64,000 bases of DNA from Xestospongia muta (Eukaryota; Porifera; Demospongiae; Haplosclerida; Petrosiidae). How positions within the stretch are numbered: the stretch's first letter is position 1; the number at the start of each line of letters is the position of its first letter. The translations under genes and the position numbers were made by a program. Below the pieces are notes generated by a model that was given only the letters and a program-made list of their open reading frames with translations, was not told the DNA's origin and made no database searches. Location: the NCBI GenBank assembly GCA_963693285.1, contig OY848926.1:1059001-1123000 (forward strand). The letters run 5' to 3'. Positions 1 through 10,450 of this stretch are shown piece after piece.

Positions 1-345
1 ACACAACCTTCAATGCTATACCACAAACTCAGAACCAATTCCCTAGTTATTTAACAGAATCAGAACATTATCCAGAAGGGGATATTAGACCTCCACCACC
101 CTACAATCCAACTGAACCACATGGAACACCAACTACAGTGCCTTATCCATATCCACCTCCTTATTTACAAGAATCATCATCTCTTTATCCATTATAGACA
201 TCAGCTCAACCATACCAACCTCTTGCAGCTGTTGTTCAGGATCTAGACAGCAAGCATCTAATGTAGATATTTGGGAAGCTCCTTTTGATGTTCAAGTTGG
301 TGTTAATAATCCAGCTTATGAGTTGAGTTTCTACTTGTGTTGTTT
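1..345 (+). pseudogene. 3' end of gene B, copy 0 (cytoplasmic tail)
   Basis: This is the last exon of an SRCR receptor whose body lies before the window. In the frame where codons start at position 3 it reads a proline- and tyrosine-rich tail with RPPPPYNPTEPHGTPT and a second PPPY, both PY motifs of the kind that bind WW domains. An in-frame TAG at 195-197 interrupts it where copies 1 and 2 have CAG. Further on, in another frame, it encodes VNNPAYE, an NPxY motif, so a frameshift separates the two motifs. The distal piece with the PPPPSYAELF-type end seen in copy 2 is missing. Identity to 19840-20165 is very high. Confidence 0.8.
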
Positions 346-524
346 TTGAGTTAGTTAAGTATAACATTTCTAATTTTGATTATATTTTTAGTAAGCTGAA
401 CAATTTTATGTAATGTAATTGAACGTTCTAAGTAGGAAAACAGCTGTCTTACGAATTGTACTAAAAATAATCATTATGTAATTGCTATATATAGTAACAA
501 AATGGGTATATAGCTATGTGCAGA

Positions 525-606
525 GCAATATATACAGTAGATCTTTAATGCCAAGAAGCATTTTTGTGTCTTCGTGAACATTTAAAAAGAAGTGGTTACT
601 TAAAAG
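525..606 (+). promoter_or_regulatory. Candidate 5' flank of gene A copy 1
   Basis: The 80 bases before the start codon hold a TATA-like AATATATA at about 528-535, followed by a stretch kept almost unchanged before all four gene A copies (about 20525-20607, 41587-41672, 61265-61350). Conservation may only reflect recent duplication. No transcription start can be read from sequence alone. Confidence 0.25.
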
Positions 607-3600
607 ATGGTAAAAAAGTGGAAGCCGTCTGCTCTCTTGCTTATAGCGGTTTTGCTTGTTTGTTCAACTGATCCTGCATGTGGTAAGTGTTAATTACCTA
701 TACAGAAATAGTTTTAATTTAATAAAACTATAGACAGTTATATATAATTTAGTTTAAATACATCTAGCTATTGACATAGCTAGATAACCTACTGAATTTA
801 ATTTTGCTGCATCTAGGTAGCTGACAGAGATAGAATTTCTTCTAGTTTCCTGTAAATGTATATGTTATTACATAACTGTCTATAATAGTTGCACTAGTGC
901 AGCCCTGGGGAATTATGTCATATCAGGCATGTGGTAACAGTGCCTATGTAGGGATGGCCCAGATTGTCCATGGGAATGTATTAGAAGAAAAACATGAACC
1001 TCATGATCACTCAAAACTGATTAAAATCTTTTAATTCTTTGTAGTTTCTCTTTCTGTGATAATCCCTTCATTATAACTTAGTTATAAGTTAAGACAAGGT
1101 TTCTAAGCATCACAGACATAATTGGTTAAATGCTAAATTTGATCATATTTCTGCATCTGCCTCTCTGCTTCTGCTATATAGTTCACAATAACTCAATAAC
1201 CATAACCATTTTAGACACTAAATTCACAGAGGTAACACACTCAACTACAAAGTATGGTCTTTCTTACTAGCAATAGCAATATGCAAGAACCTTTTTTGTG
1301 AGCTGGTTAAACATGGAACCTTATTGCCTTCAAGAGTACTACAGCTTTCAATGACAATCAAAAGAGTTACATTTTTAAAAAATCAAGCAAGTAAATATAA
1401 TTATTTTCTAAAAAACAAAGTAAATGTAGGGATGGGTAATATCAGTCCAATACAAAGAATGCAAAAAAGATAGCAGGGATGGTAATTGTATCATCCCTAC
1501 ATGACAATAAATAGCACAGGTATATAATTGCAACAACAAATCACTGATATTATTTAAATGATTTAGATACTTGGTTAATATCTTAAATTATTTGTGCCAC
1601 CAGTGCTATTATATATTTACATTAACTTCATTTTTAGAAAATATTTGTATTTACTTTTATATGTATATAAAAACTTCATATATGTATAAACCGAAATTGA
1701 CTTCAATACCATGACTGTAAAAATTAATTATTAATTTTAACAAAAAATTTGTAGTTTATATTAGTGGATCAAGAACTAGAACTATAAACACAGAACAATT
1801 TGGTTCTAGAACTAGAATTGGAACTATAAATAGTAAACTTAAGGTTCCAGATCGAACTGGAACTGGAACTATAATTTGACACCAGAACTGGAACAACACT
1901 ACTACATTTATGTCATTTTTACATGATTTACAGAATGCTCACGAATTCTAGATTCCATAGTAATCCACACATATAAACTACAAATTAGTTGCTAAGACAA
2001 ATAATTAAATTTACTCATCCCTAGATTATATCATTTTTTACATATTTAAGATATGATATGAATAGAGCTCTGATATGTATGTAATTTTATTACTATTTTT
2101 ATAATATGGAATAGACATATTACAAACTTGATATGCTACATAACTTGAGTATTTGTTTCTTCACTTTATATAATATATAAACTAAATATAAAGACAAGAT
2201 TCTCCATTCAAAATATGCTGTTTACTAAAACTAAATATTTCATAGTTTTAGTGAAACAAATGTATCTACTTGTTTAGATAGCAATTAATCATGACTAATG
2301 TTGCCATGTTTATGGTAGATGAAATGGTCACTATATACATCAATGATAGAGAGTTATATAAAACAGTAGCTAATGGGTTTTTAGTATGTATTTATGTGTT
2401 TGATTTTAACTCAACTAAATATTATTTCAGACTTTATATGTGTATGTAAAGATGTTTATTTCATTTCCATTAGGTTGTACTACTGGTGTTGTTAGACTGG
2501 TAGGTGGTACCTATACAAATCTAGGAAAAATAGAAATATGTGTTAACGATACATGGGGTACTGTATGTGATAATGGTTTTGACAATAATGATGCTAGAGT
2601 TATATGTCGTCAACTAGGATATTCTTCATCAGGTAATATCTACCAATAAAATGACTTATTTAATTTATGATTTTTTAATCATAAGGTTACACAATGCATG
2701 CCTACTATGGACAAGAGACTGGTCCAATATGGCTGGATGATCTTATTTGCTCTGGGTCTGAGTTGACATTGCTACAATGTTCTCATAGAGGGTTAGGTAA
2801 TCATAGTTGTAGTCATAGTGACTATGCGACCATGTTCTGTTCTGGAAGTAAAACAGGTTCATTGTTTAAATTGAAGATATGTTATGATTTATTTTAATGT
2901 CTTAATACAGGAAGTTGTACTAATGGTGATGTTCGTCTAGTTAATGGTTCTAATAGAAAATCTGGCCGTGTAGAAGTGTGTGCTAATAATCAGTGGGGTA
3001 CACTATGTGATGATCAGTGGGATAATAATAATGCTAAAGTTGTATGTAGAATGTTGAACTATTCTGGTTACTATTTCAGTGAGTATATATAGTCTATATA
3101 TTATGTAATTGTAATTTTATTACTTTATATCTCAGGTGCTATCGCTACACATGCTGCTTACTTTGGTCAGGGAAGTGGCTCAATATTATTAGATGAAGTT
3201 CTATGTACTGGTAATGAAGCATCCATCTTCTCTTGTTCTCATAACAGTATTGGGTCACATGATTGTAGTCATAGTGAAGATGCTGGAGTTATTTGTTTTA
3301 GAGGTGAATATATTAATATTTTATTAGTATTTATTAGTTGTTAATGATTATATATGAATAAAAAATTTTATTATGAGCAATCTAAAAATTTCATTATTTT
3401 TAGTGAGATAAAAATGTCTACTTGTTTAGATAGCAATTAGTCATGACTAATGTTGCCATGTTTATGGTAGACGAAATGGTCACTATATACATCAATGATA
3501 GAGAGTTATATAAAACAGTAGCTAATGGTTTTTAGTATGTATGTATGTGTTTGGTTTTAACTCAACTAATTATTATTTCAGACTTTATATGTGCATGTAA

Positions 3601-6600
3601 AGATGTTTATTTCATTTCCATTAGGTTGTACTACTGGTGTTGTTCAACTGGCAGGTAGTAGCAATGCATATGAAGGAAGAGTAGAAATATGTGTTAACAA
3701 TACATGGGGTACTGTATGTGATGATGATTTTGAACGTAGTGAAGCTAGAGTTGTATGTCGTCAACTAGGATATTCATCAGGTAATGTCTACCAATAAAAT
3801 GACTTATTTAATTTATGATTTTTATTCATCAGATTACACAAATTATTTCCTTGGTGCTTACTATGGACATGGGGCTGGTCCAATATGGCTGGATGATCTT
3901 CATTGCTCTGGGTCTGAGTTGACATTACTTCAATGTTCTCATAGAGGGTTAGGTAATCATAATTGTGTTCCAAGTGAAACTGTGAGCGTGAGATGTTATG
4001 GAATTAAAACAGGTTCATTGCTTAAATTGAAGATATTTTCTGATTTATTTTAATATCCTTATACAGGAAGTTGTACTAATGGTGATGTTCATCTAGTTGG
4101 TGGTTCTAACAGTACATCTGGTCGTGTAGAAGTGTGTTCTAATAATCAGTGGGGTACAGTATGTGATGATTACTGGGATAATAATGATGCTAAAGTTGTA
4201 TGTAGAATGTTGAACTATCCTAGTTCTGGTAAGTATATATACTCCATATATTATGTAATTGTACTTTACTTCAGGTGCAATTGCTAGAGGTAATGCTTAC
4301 TTTGGTCAGGGGAGTGAGTTAATATTATTAGATGATGTTCAATGTACTGGTAATGAAGCATCCATCTTCTCTTGTACTCATAACAATATTGGGTCACGTA
4401 TTTGTGATCATAGTGAGGATGCTGGAGTTGTTTGTTTTGAAGGTGAATATATTAATAGTTTTTTAGTATTTATTAGTTGTTAATGATTATATATGAATTG
4501 ATAACTTCATTATGAGCCTTTGATATGTATGTAATTCTATTATTGTTTCTATATACAGAATCAGCATGTTATAGACTTTATATGTTACATAACTTGAGAT
4601 TTTGTGTCTTCACTTTATATAATATATATGTTATATACACTGCTACATAAAGTAATATAAAAACAAGATTTACACCCAAAAGATGCTGATAATTCAGTTT
4701 AAATATTTTATAGTTTTAGTGAGATAAATATATCTACTTGTTTAGATAGCAATTAGTCATGACTAATGTTGCCATGTTTATGGTAGATGAAATGGTCACT
4801 ATATACATCAATGATAGAGAGTTATATAAAACAGTAGCTAATGGATTTTTAGTATGTATTTATGTGTTTGATTTTAACTCAACTAATTATTATTTCAGAC
4901 TTTATATGTGCATGTAAAGATATTTATTTCATTTCCATTAGGTTGTACTACTGGTGTTGTTAGACTGTTAGATAGTTTCCATACAAATCTAGGAATAGTA
5001 GAAATATGTGTTAACAATACATGGGGTACTGTATGTGATGATGCTTTTGACAGATATGGTGTTAGAGTTATATGTCGTCAACTAGGATATTTAACAGGTA
5101 ATATCTACCAATAAAATGAGCTTAATTAATTAATTTAATTTTTCTTCATCAGGTTACATATATTATGGCCGTGTCTATTATGGACAAAGGACTGGTCCAA
5201 TATGGCTGGATGATTTTAGTTGCTCTGGGTCTGAGTTGACATTATTACAATGTTCTCATAGAGGGTTAGGTAGTCATGATTGTAGTCATAATGAAGATGT
5301 GAGCGTGAGATGTTCTGGAAGTAAAACAGGTTCATTGTTTAAATTGAGGATATTTTCTGATTTATTTTGATGTCCTTTTACAGGAAGTTGTACTAATGGT
5401 GATGTTCGTCTAGTTGGTGGTTCTAATAGTACATCTGGTCGTGTAGAAGTGTGTGCTAATAATCAGTGGGGTACAGTATGTCATGATCACTGGGATAATA
5501 ATGATGCTAAAGTTGTATGTAGAATGTTGAACTATTCTAGTTCTGGTAAGTATATATACTTCATATATTATGTAATTGTATTTTACTTCAAAAGCTATTG
5601 CAAGAAATAATGCTTACTTTGGTCAGGGAAGTGGCTCAATATTATTGGATGATGTTCAATGTACTGGTAATGAAGCATCCATCTTCTCTTGTATTCATAA
5701 CACTATTTGGTCACATGATTGTGATCATAGTGAGGATGCTGGAGTTGTTTGTCTTGGAGGTGAATATATTAATAGTTTTTTTAGTATTTATTAGTTGTTA
5801 ATAATTATATATGAATTGATAACTTTATTATGAGCCTCTGATATACATGTATTTCTATTATTGTTTCTATATACAGAATCAGCATGTTACAGACTTTATA
5901 TGCTACATAACTTGAGAGTTTGTGTCTTCACTTTATATAATATATATGTTATATACACTGCTACATAAAGTAAATATAAAAACAAGATTTACATCCAAAA
6001 GATGCTGTTAATTCAGTTTAAATATTTTATAGTTTTAGTGAGATAAATATATTTACTTGTTCAGATAGCAATTAGTTATGACTAATGTTGCCATGTTTAT
6101 GGTAGATGAAATGATCACTACATACATCAATGATAGAGAGTTGTATAAAACAGTAGCTAATGGATTTTTAGTATGCTGGAGTTGTTTGTCTTAAAAGTGA
6201 ATATATTAATTAATACTTTATAACATTTATTTATTAGTTGTTAATGATTATAATAAACTAAATTTATGTTATAGAATACACAGAAAGTTGTACTAATGGT
6301 GATGTTCATCTAGTTGGTGGTTTTAATAGTACATCTGGTCGTGTAGAAGTGTGTGCTAATAATCAGTGGGGTACAGTATGTGATAATCGCTGGGATAATA
6401 ATGATGCTAAAGTTGTATGTAGAATGTTGAACTATTCTAGTTCCAGTAAGTATATATACTCCATATATTATGTAATTGTACTTTACTTCAGATGCTATTG
6501 CTAGAGGTAGTGCTTACTTTGGTCAGGGAAATAAGTCAATATTATTAGATGATGTTGAATGTACTGGTAATGAATTGTCCATCTTCTCTTGTACTCATAT

Positions 6601-9600
6601 GAGTATTGGGTCACATGATTGCGATCATACTGAGGATGCTGGAGTTGATTGTTTTGGAGGTGAATATATTAATAACTTTTAATGTTTATTAGTCATTAAT
6701 GATTATATATGAATAAAAATTTTATTATGAGCAATCTAAAGATTTCATTATTTTAGTGAGATAAAAATGTCTACTAGTTTAAATAGCAATTAGTCATGAC
6801 TATTGTTGCCATGTTTATGGTAGATGAAATGGTCACTATATACATCAATGATAGAGAGTTATATAAAAAAGTAGATAATGGATTTTTAGTATGTATTTAT
6901 GTGTTTGATTTTAACTCAACTAATTTCTATTTCAAACTTTTTATGTGCATGTAAAGATGTTTATTTCATTTCCATTAGTTTGTGCTACTGGTGTTGTTAG
7001 ACTGGCAGGTAGTAGCTTAACATATGAAGGAAAAATAGAAATATGTGTTAACAATACATGGGGTACTGTATGTGTGTATGGTTTTGACAGTAGTGATGCT
7101 AGAGTTGTATGTCGTCAACTAGGATATTCATCAGGTAATATCTACCAATGAATGACTTATTTAATTTATGAATTTTATTCATCAGCTTACATGTATTTCA
7201 TTGGTCCTTACCATGGACAAGGGACTGGTCCAATATGGCTGGATAATCTTATTTGCTCTGGGTCTGAGTTGACCTTGCTACATTGTTCTCATAATGGGTT
7301 AGGTATTCATAAATGTAGTCATTATGAAGATGTAAGGGTGAGATGTTCTGGAAGTAAAAGAGGTTCATTGTTTAAATTGAAAATATTTTCTGATTTATTT
7401 TGATGTCCTTGTACAGGAAGTTGTACTAATGGTGATGTTCGTCTAGCTGGTGGTTCTAATAGTACATCTGGTCGTGTAGAAGTGTGTGCTAATAATCAGT
7501 GGGGTACAGTATGTGATAATCGCTGGGATAATAATGATGCTAAAGTTGTATGTAGAATGTTGAACTATCCTAGTTCTAGTAAGTATATATACTCCGTATA
7601 TTATGTAATTGTACTTTACTTCAGGAGCTATTGCTAGAGGTAGTGCTTACTTTGGTCAAGGAAGTGAGTCAATATTATTAGATTATGTTCACTGTACTGG
7701 TAATGAAGCATCCATCTTCTCTTGTACTCATAACAATATTGGGTCACATAGATGTGATCATAGTGAGGATGCTGGAGTTGTTTGTCTTGGAGGTGAATAT
7801 ATTAATTGTTTTTTAGTATTTATTAGTCGTTAATGATTATATATGAATTGATAACTTTATTATGAGCCTCTGATATGCATGTAATTTTATTATTGTTTCT
7901 ATATACAGAATCAGCATGTTACATACTTTATATGCTACATTACTTGAGAGTTTGTGTCTTCAATTTATATAATATATATGTTATATACACTGCTACATAA
8001 AGTAAATATAAAAACAAGATTTACATCCAAAAGATGTTGTTAGTTAAGTTTAAATATTTTATAGTTTTAGTGAGATAAGTATATCTACTTGTTTATATAC
8101 ATCAATGATAGAGAATTATATTAAACAGTAGCTAAAGGATTTTTAGTATGCTGGAGTTGTTTGTCTCAAAAGTGAATATATTAATTATTACCTTATAACA
8201 TGTATTTATTAGTTGTTAATGATTATAATAAAATAAATTTATGTTATAGAATACACAAGAAGTTGTACTAATGGTGATGTCAATCCAGTTGATGGTCCTA
8301 ATGGTACAGTTGTCCGTGTAGAAGTGTGTGCTGATAATCATCAAAATATTGGGTCACATGATTGTAGTCGTAGTGAGGATGGTGGAGTTGTTTGTTTTGA
8401 AGGTGATTTAAGTACATTGTATTTATTATAATAAGTATTTAGCACAGTCCTAATGTAATTTTGTATTGTTTCTTTGAAAATATCAAATTTAAACAAGTTG
8501 ACAATGCTGCTGAGTTTGTTTGTTTTTTAAAATTTATATCTTATTTATTAGTATCTGTATTATTAAGTACATTGTATTTACAAATTTATTCAATTTGTTT
8601 TATATTACTTTGAGGAAACAGAGTAGGTCAGGTGTCTTTAAGGTGAACAATGATATGTTACAACATTAAAGTATAGCAGGTTTTACAGACTTTTATTTAC
8701 TTCATTTAACAATATATACATGTACATTAATGTGTATATTAACAATGTATTTCTAGTTAATTCTTTTAGTCAGCTATTAAAGTATGTTAATCTATTTTAT
8801 CTAGCTAATAGTGCTGAAAATGGTGCAATAATTTTATATCGTAATGAGTATACCTCATCATCCTATTACTATGGTATTGTGAGGGTTTATTACAATAATG
8901 GATGGGGTAATATCTGTGATGATTACCACTACAGTTCTACTGAAGCTAATGTCATCTGTCATCAGTTAGGATATACTGGAGCCTCTAGTTACTCTAGAGC
9001 TGGATTAATGAGGTTAGAACTTATTAATCTTAGTCAAGTTCTAAATATCTTTGTCTAGTTATGGCACTGATACTCTATCTACAAAGATGGATAACCTAAA
9101 CTGTGCCAGTAACAATTACCTTACTATCTTTCAGTGTTCTTTCTCTACTATCTTTGATAGTAGTAGATGTAACACTAACTCTTATGATGCTACTGTGTAC
9201 TGCTGTGAGTATTAATATTTTTCTAACATATATCATTTTTGCACAGATACCACTAGAATCTGGAACAGTAATCCTTTCAATGGTATGATACGTCTTCAAG
9301 GAGGTAATTATTCCAATCAAGGACGTGTGGAGGTCTACTGTAATGGACAATGGGGAACAATATGTGATGATAGATTTGGTTCTACTGATGCTCAAACTAT
9401 CTGTAAACAACTGGGATATAGCTATTACTATAGATATGATCATCTCAATATGTGAGTAATACAATAATAATTTTTTCCTTACTAACAATAAATGTTATCT
9501 ATATCATAATACAGACCTGGTAATTCTAGTCAACCAATTTGGAATACATACATGTCTAGTACTTCCTCTGACACATGTTATGGTACTAGTAACTCTTGTC

Positions 9601-10450
9601 CATTAACTTCATTAACTAATTGTTCTCACAATGAAGATATCACTGTACAATGTAGTAAGTGATAATAATACAATCATAGCATGACATGTGGTCATCATAT
9701 TATTATCTTGAGTGAGTCATGTTTGTTCTTACTTCTCTGCAAGTATTTATTCTCAATAATAATACATTAAATTAATTAATTCTGTGACACTCTCAATCTT
9801 TTTTCTATTCCTATAGTTTATATCCATTCATATTTTAGAAATTATAACATAAATACTACTTGTTCTGGACTAATTTGTGAGTAATATATATCACGGTGCA
9901 TTCACTTACAGTTAAATTAAACTTTGTTTCATAACTTATATTATTTTTAATTGTATTAACTTATATTTTCCCATATAGCTTCTTCATCATCAGGTGAGAT
10001 TTCATCATCAGGTGAGAGTAAGTAGTATGTTTTTTCTAACACTCCATACACTCTACAGTTGCTGTTCCTGCTATTGGAAATAGTCTTGGTGGTATATTCC
10101 TTATTATCATCATAGTTGCAATCTTCTTTGTTATCTATTGGTACAAACGTAAATGTGCTAAATTATATAAGAGGAGAAGACCACATACAACAGATAGAGC
10201 TCAAGATAATGAGATAGAGTTAAATACTATGGTATGTAATCCTTGTGCATTAACCACAACCTCGAATACCGATACTATACAATCTACATCAACATCTCGT
10301 CAAAACACTTTACCAAGTATCACTGTAAACACAACACCTCATTGTACCGGTAGTACTTTACCAAATGTTAATGATGACATAGTTTATGAGGTTGTGAAGT
10401 CTGGAGGAGATACACCTTCACATTCTGACCTTAATGATCATACTGATTAA
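607..10450 (+). CDS. SRCR receptor, gene A copy 1 (27 exons, about 1467 aa)
   Basis: Predicted type I membrane receptor. Exons: 607-682; 2474-2632, 2686-2856; 2911-3078, 3136-3303; 3625-3780, 3833-4012; 4067-4228, 4275-4442; 4942-5097, 5153-5329; 5384-5545, 5595-5759; 6284-6445, 6492-6659; 6979-7134, 7186-7362; 7417-7578, 7625-7792; 8250-8402; 8805-9012, 9059-9204; 9247-9451, 9515-9654; 9817-9876; 9979-10017; 10059-10450. Exon 1 ([20 protein letters not shown]) is a signal peptide. Domains 1-9 are two-exon SRCRs with the WGTVCDD, VVCRxL and LLxCSH landmarks; domain 10 is one truncated exon; domains 11-12 are divergent. A stalk, one membrane helix and a cytoplasmic tail follow. Most junctions are phase 1. 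Cysteines follow the six-Cys group A set plus an extra pair near the N terminus (GCTTG/SCTNG and EIC/EVC). A sequon NNTW recurs. No internal stop was found. Exon edges come from GT-AG sites and copy comparison, without transcripts. Confidence 0.85.
1427..2023. mobile_element. hAT-like non-autonomous element in intron 1, copy 1
   Basis: The ends form a short inverted repeat: TAGGGATGGGTAA at 1427 against the reverse complement TAGGGATGAGTAA at the right end. An inner TAGGGATG-type inverted pair also bounds about 1427-1500. Such ends resemble hAT-family termini. There is no coding capacity and I could not find a convincing 8-bp target duplication, so the boundaries are tentative. All four gene A copies carry it at the same place, so it predates the array. 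Confidence 0.4.
1769..1896. repeat. GAACT-rich degenerate minisatellite, copy 1
   Basis: A run of imperfect GAACTAGAACTATA and GGAACTGGAACT units, with internal inverted pairs such as TTCTAGAA and GTTCCAG/CTGGAAC. It lies inside the candidate hAT-like element in intron 1. It can fold on itself but no function is evident. Confidence 0.6.
3403..3624 (+). repeat. Conserved intronic leader before an a-type SRCR domain
   Basis: This block of about 220 bp precedes domain 3 and recurs before domains 1, 5 and 8 (about 2240-2473, 4711-4941, 6753-6978) and at matching places in copies 2-4. It contains a 14-bp perfect palindrome at 3437-3450 and ends with the short exon-like reading frame '[11 protein letters not shown]', which runs into the acceptor. 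The leader seems to have been duplicated together with the downstream pair of SRCR domains. Confidence 0.7.
8250..8402 (+). other. Truncated single-exon SRCR domain (domain 10), copy 1
   Basis: The exon reads [11 protein letters not shown]...[16 protein letters not shown]...GGVVCFEG in one open frame. The start of a b-type first half is joined directly to the end of a second half, losing the WGTVC and VVCRML core and the intron. Both ends keep phase 1, so the reading frame continues to domain 11. It is present and open in copies 2 (28308-28460) and 3 (49339-49491). It can hardly fold as a normal SRCR and may act as a spacer. Confidence 0.65.
8805..9654 (+). other. Divergent six-Cys SRCR pair (domains 11-12), copy 1
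   Basis: Four exons encode two SRCR domains unlike the first nine: [21 protein letters not shown]...WGNICDD...[10 protein letters not shown], then [28 protein letters not shown]...ICKQLGY. Domain 11 keeps six cysteines, the group A number. Junction phases are 2, 1, 2 and 1. The donor after domain 11 is GTGAGT at 9205, giving a 42-bp intron (9205-9246). The same domain class makes up most of gene B, so gene A looks like a fusion of two SRCR lineages. Confidence 0.75.
10059..10450 (+). other. Transmembrane and cytoplasmic-tail exon of gene A copy 1
   Basis: The exon reads [18 protein letters not shown] and on through a single helix to the basic stop-transfer YWYKRKCAK, then a Ser/Thr-rich tail ending DLNDHTD. 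The tail contains DIVYEVV with its tyrosine codon at 10385-10387, which matches the ITIM pattern [SIVL]xYxx[LVI]. Only one such motif is present. Copy 2 keeps the tyrosine; copy 3 has His. Confidence 0.8.

Noticed and set aside
2841..2860. Alternative donor GGAA|GTAAAA at the end of a-type second halves
   Set aside because: It is in phase and has a good consensus, but the site is absent in several paralogues (GGAATTAAAACAG at 4001-4012, GGAAATAAAACAG at 43888-43900). All share ACAG|GTTCAT or a close variant, so that donor was used.
3788..3973. Minus-strand frame opposite domain 3
   Set aside because: Antisense shadow of an SRCR exon, without splice or family support.
5598..5801. Second open frame over domain 6 second half
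   Set aside because: Overlaps the true SRCR frame, has no SRCR signature and recurs only because the exon is duplicated.
9096..9488. Minus-strand open frame of 130-143 codons repeated in the three units
   Set aside because: It lies exactly opposite SRCR exons of domains 11-12, crosses a real intron and resembles no family. Its conservation follows from the sense exons.
10201..10450. ITAM in the gene A tail
   Set aside because: Only one YxxV unit is present. A second correctly spaced tyrosine motif is missing, so only an ITIM-like call is justified.
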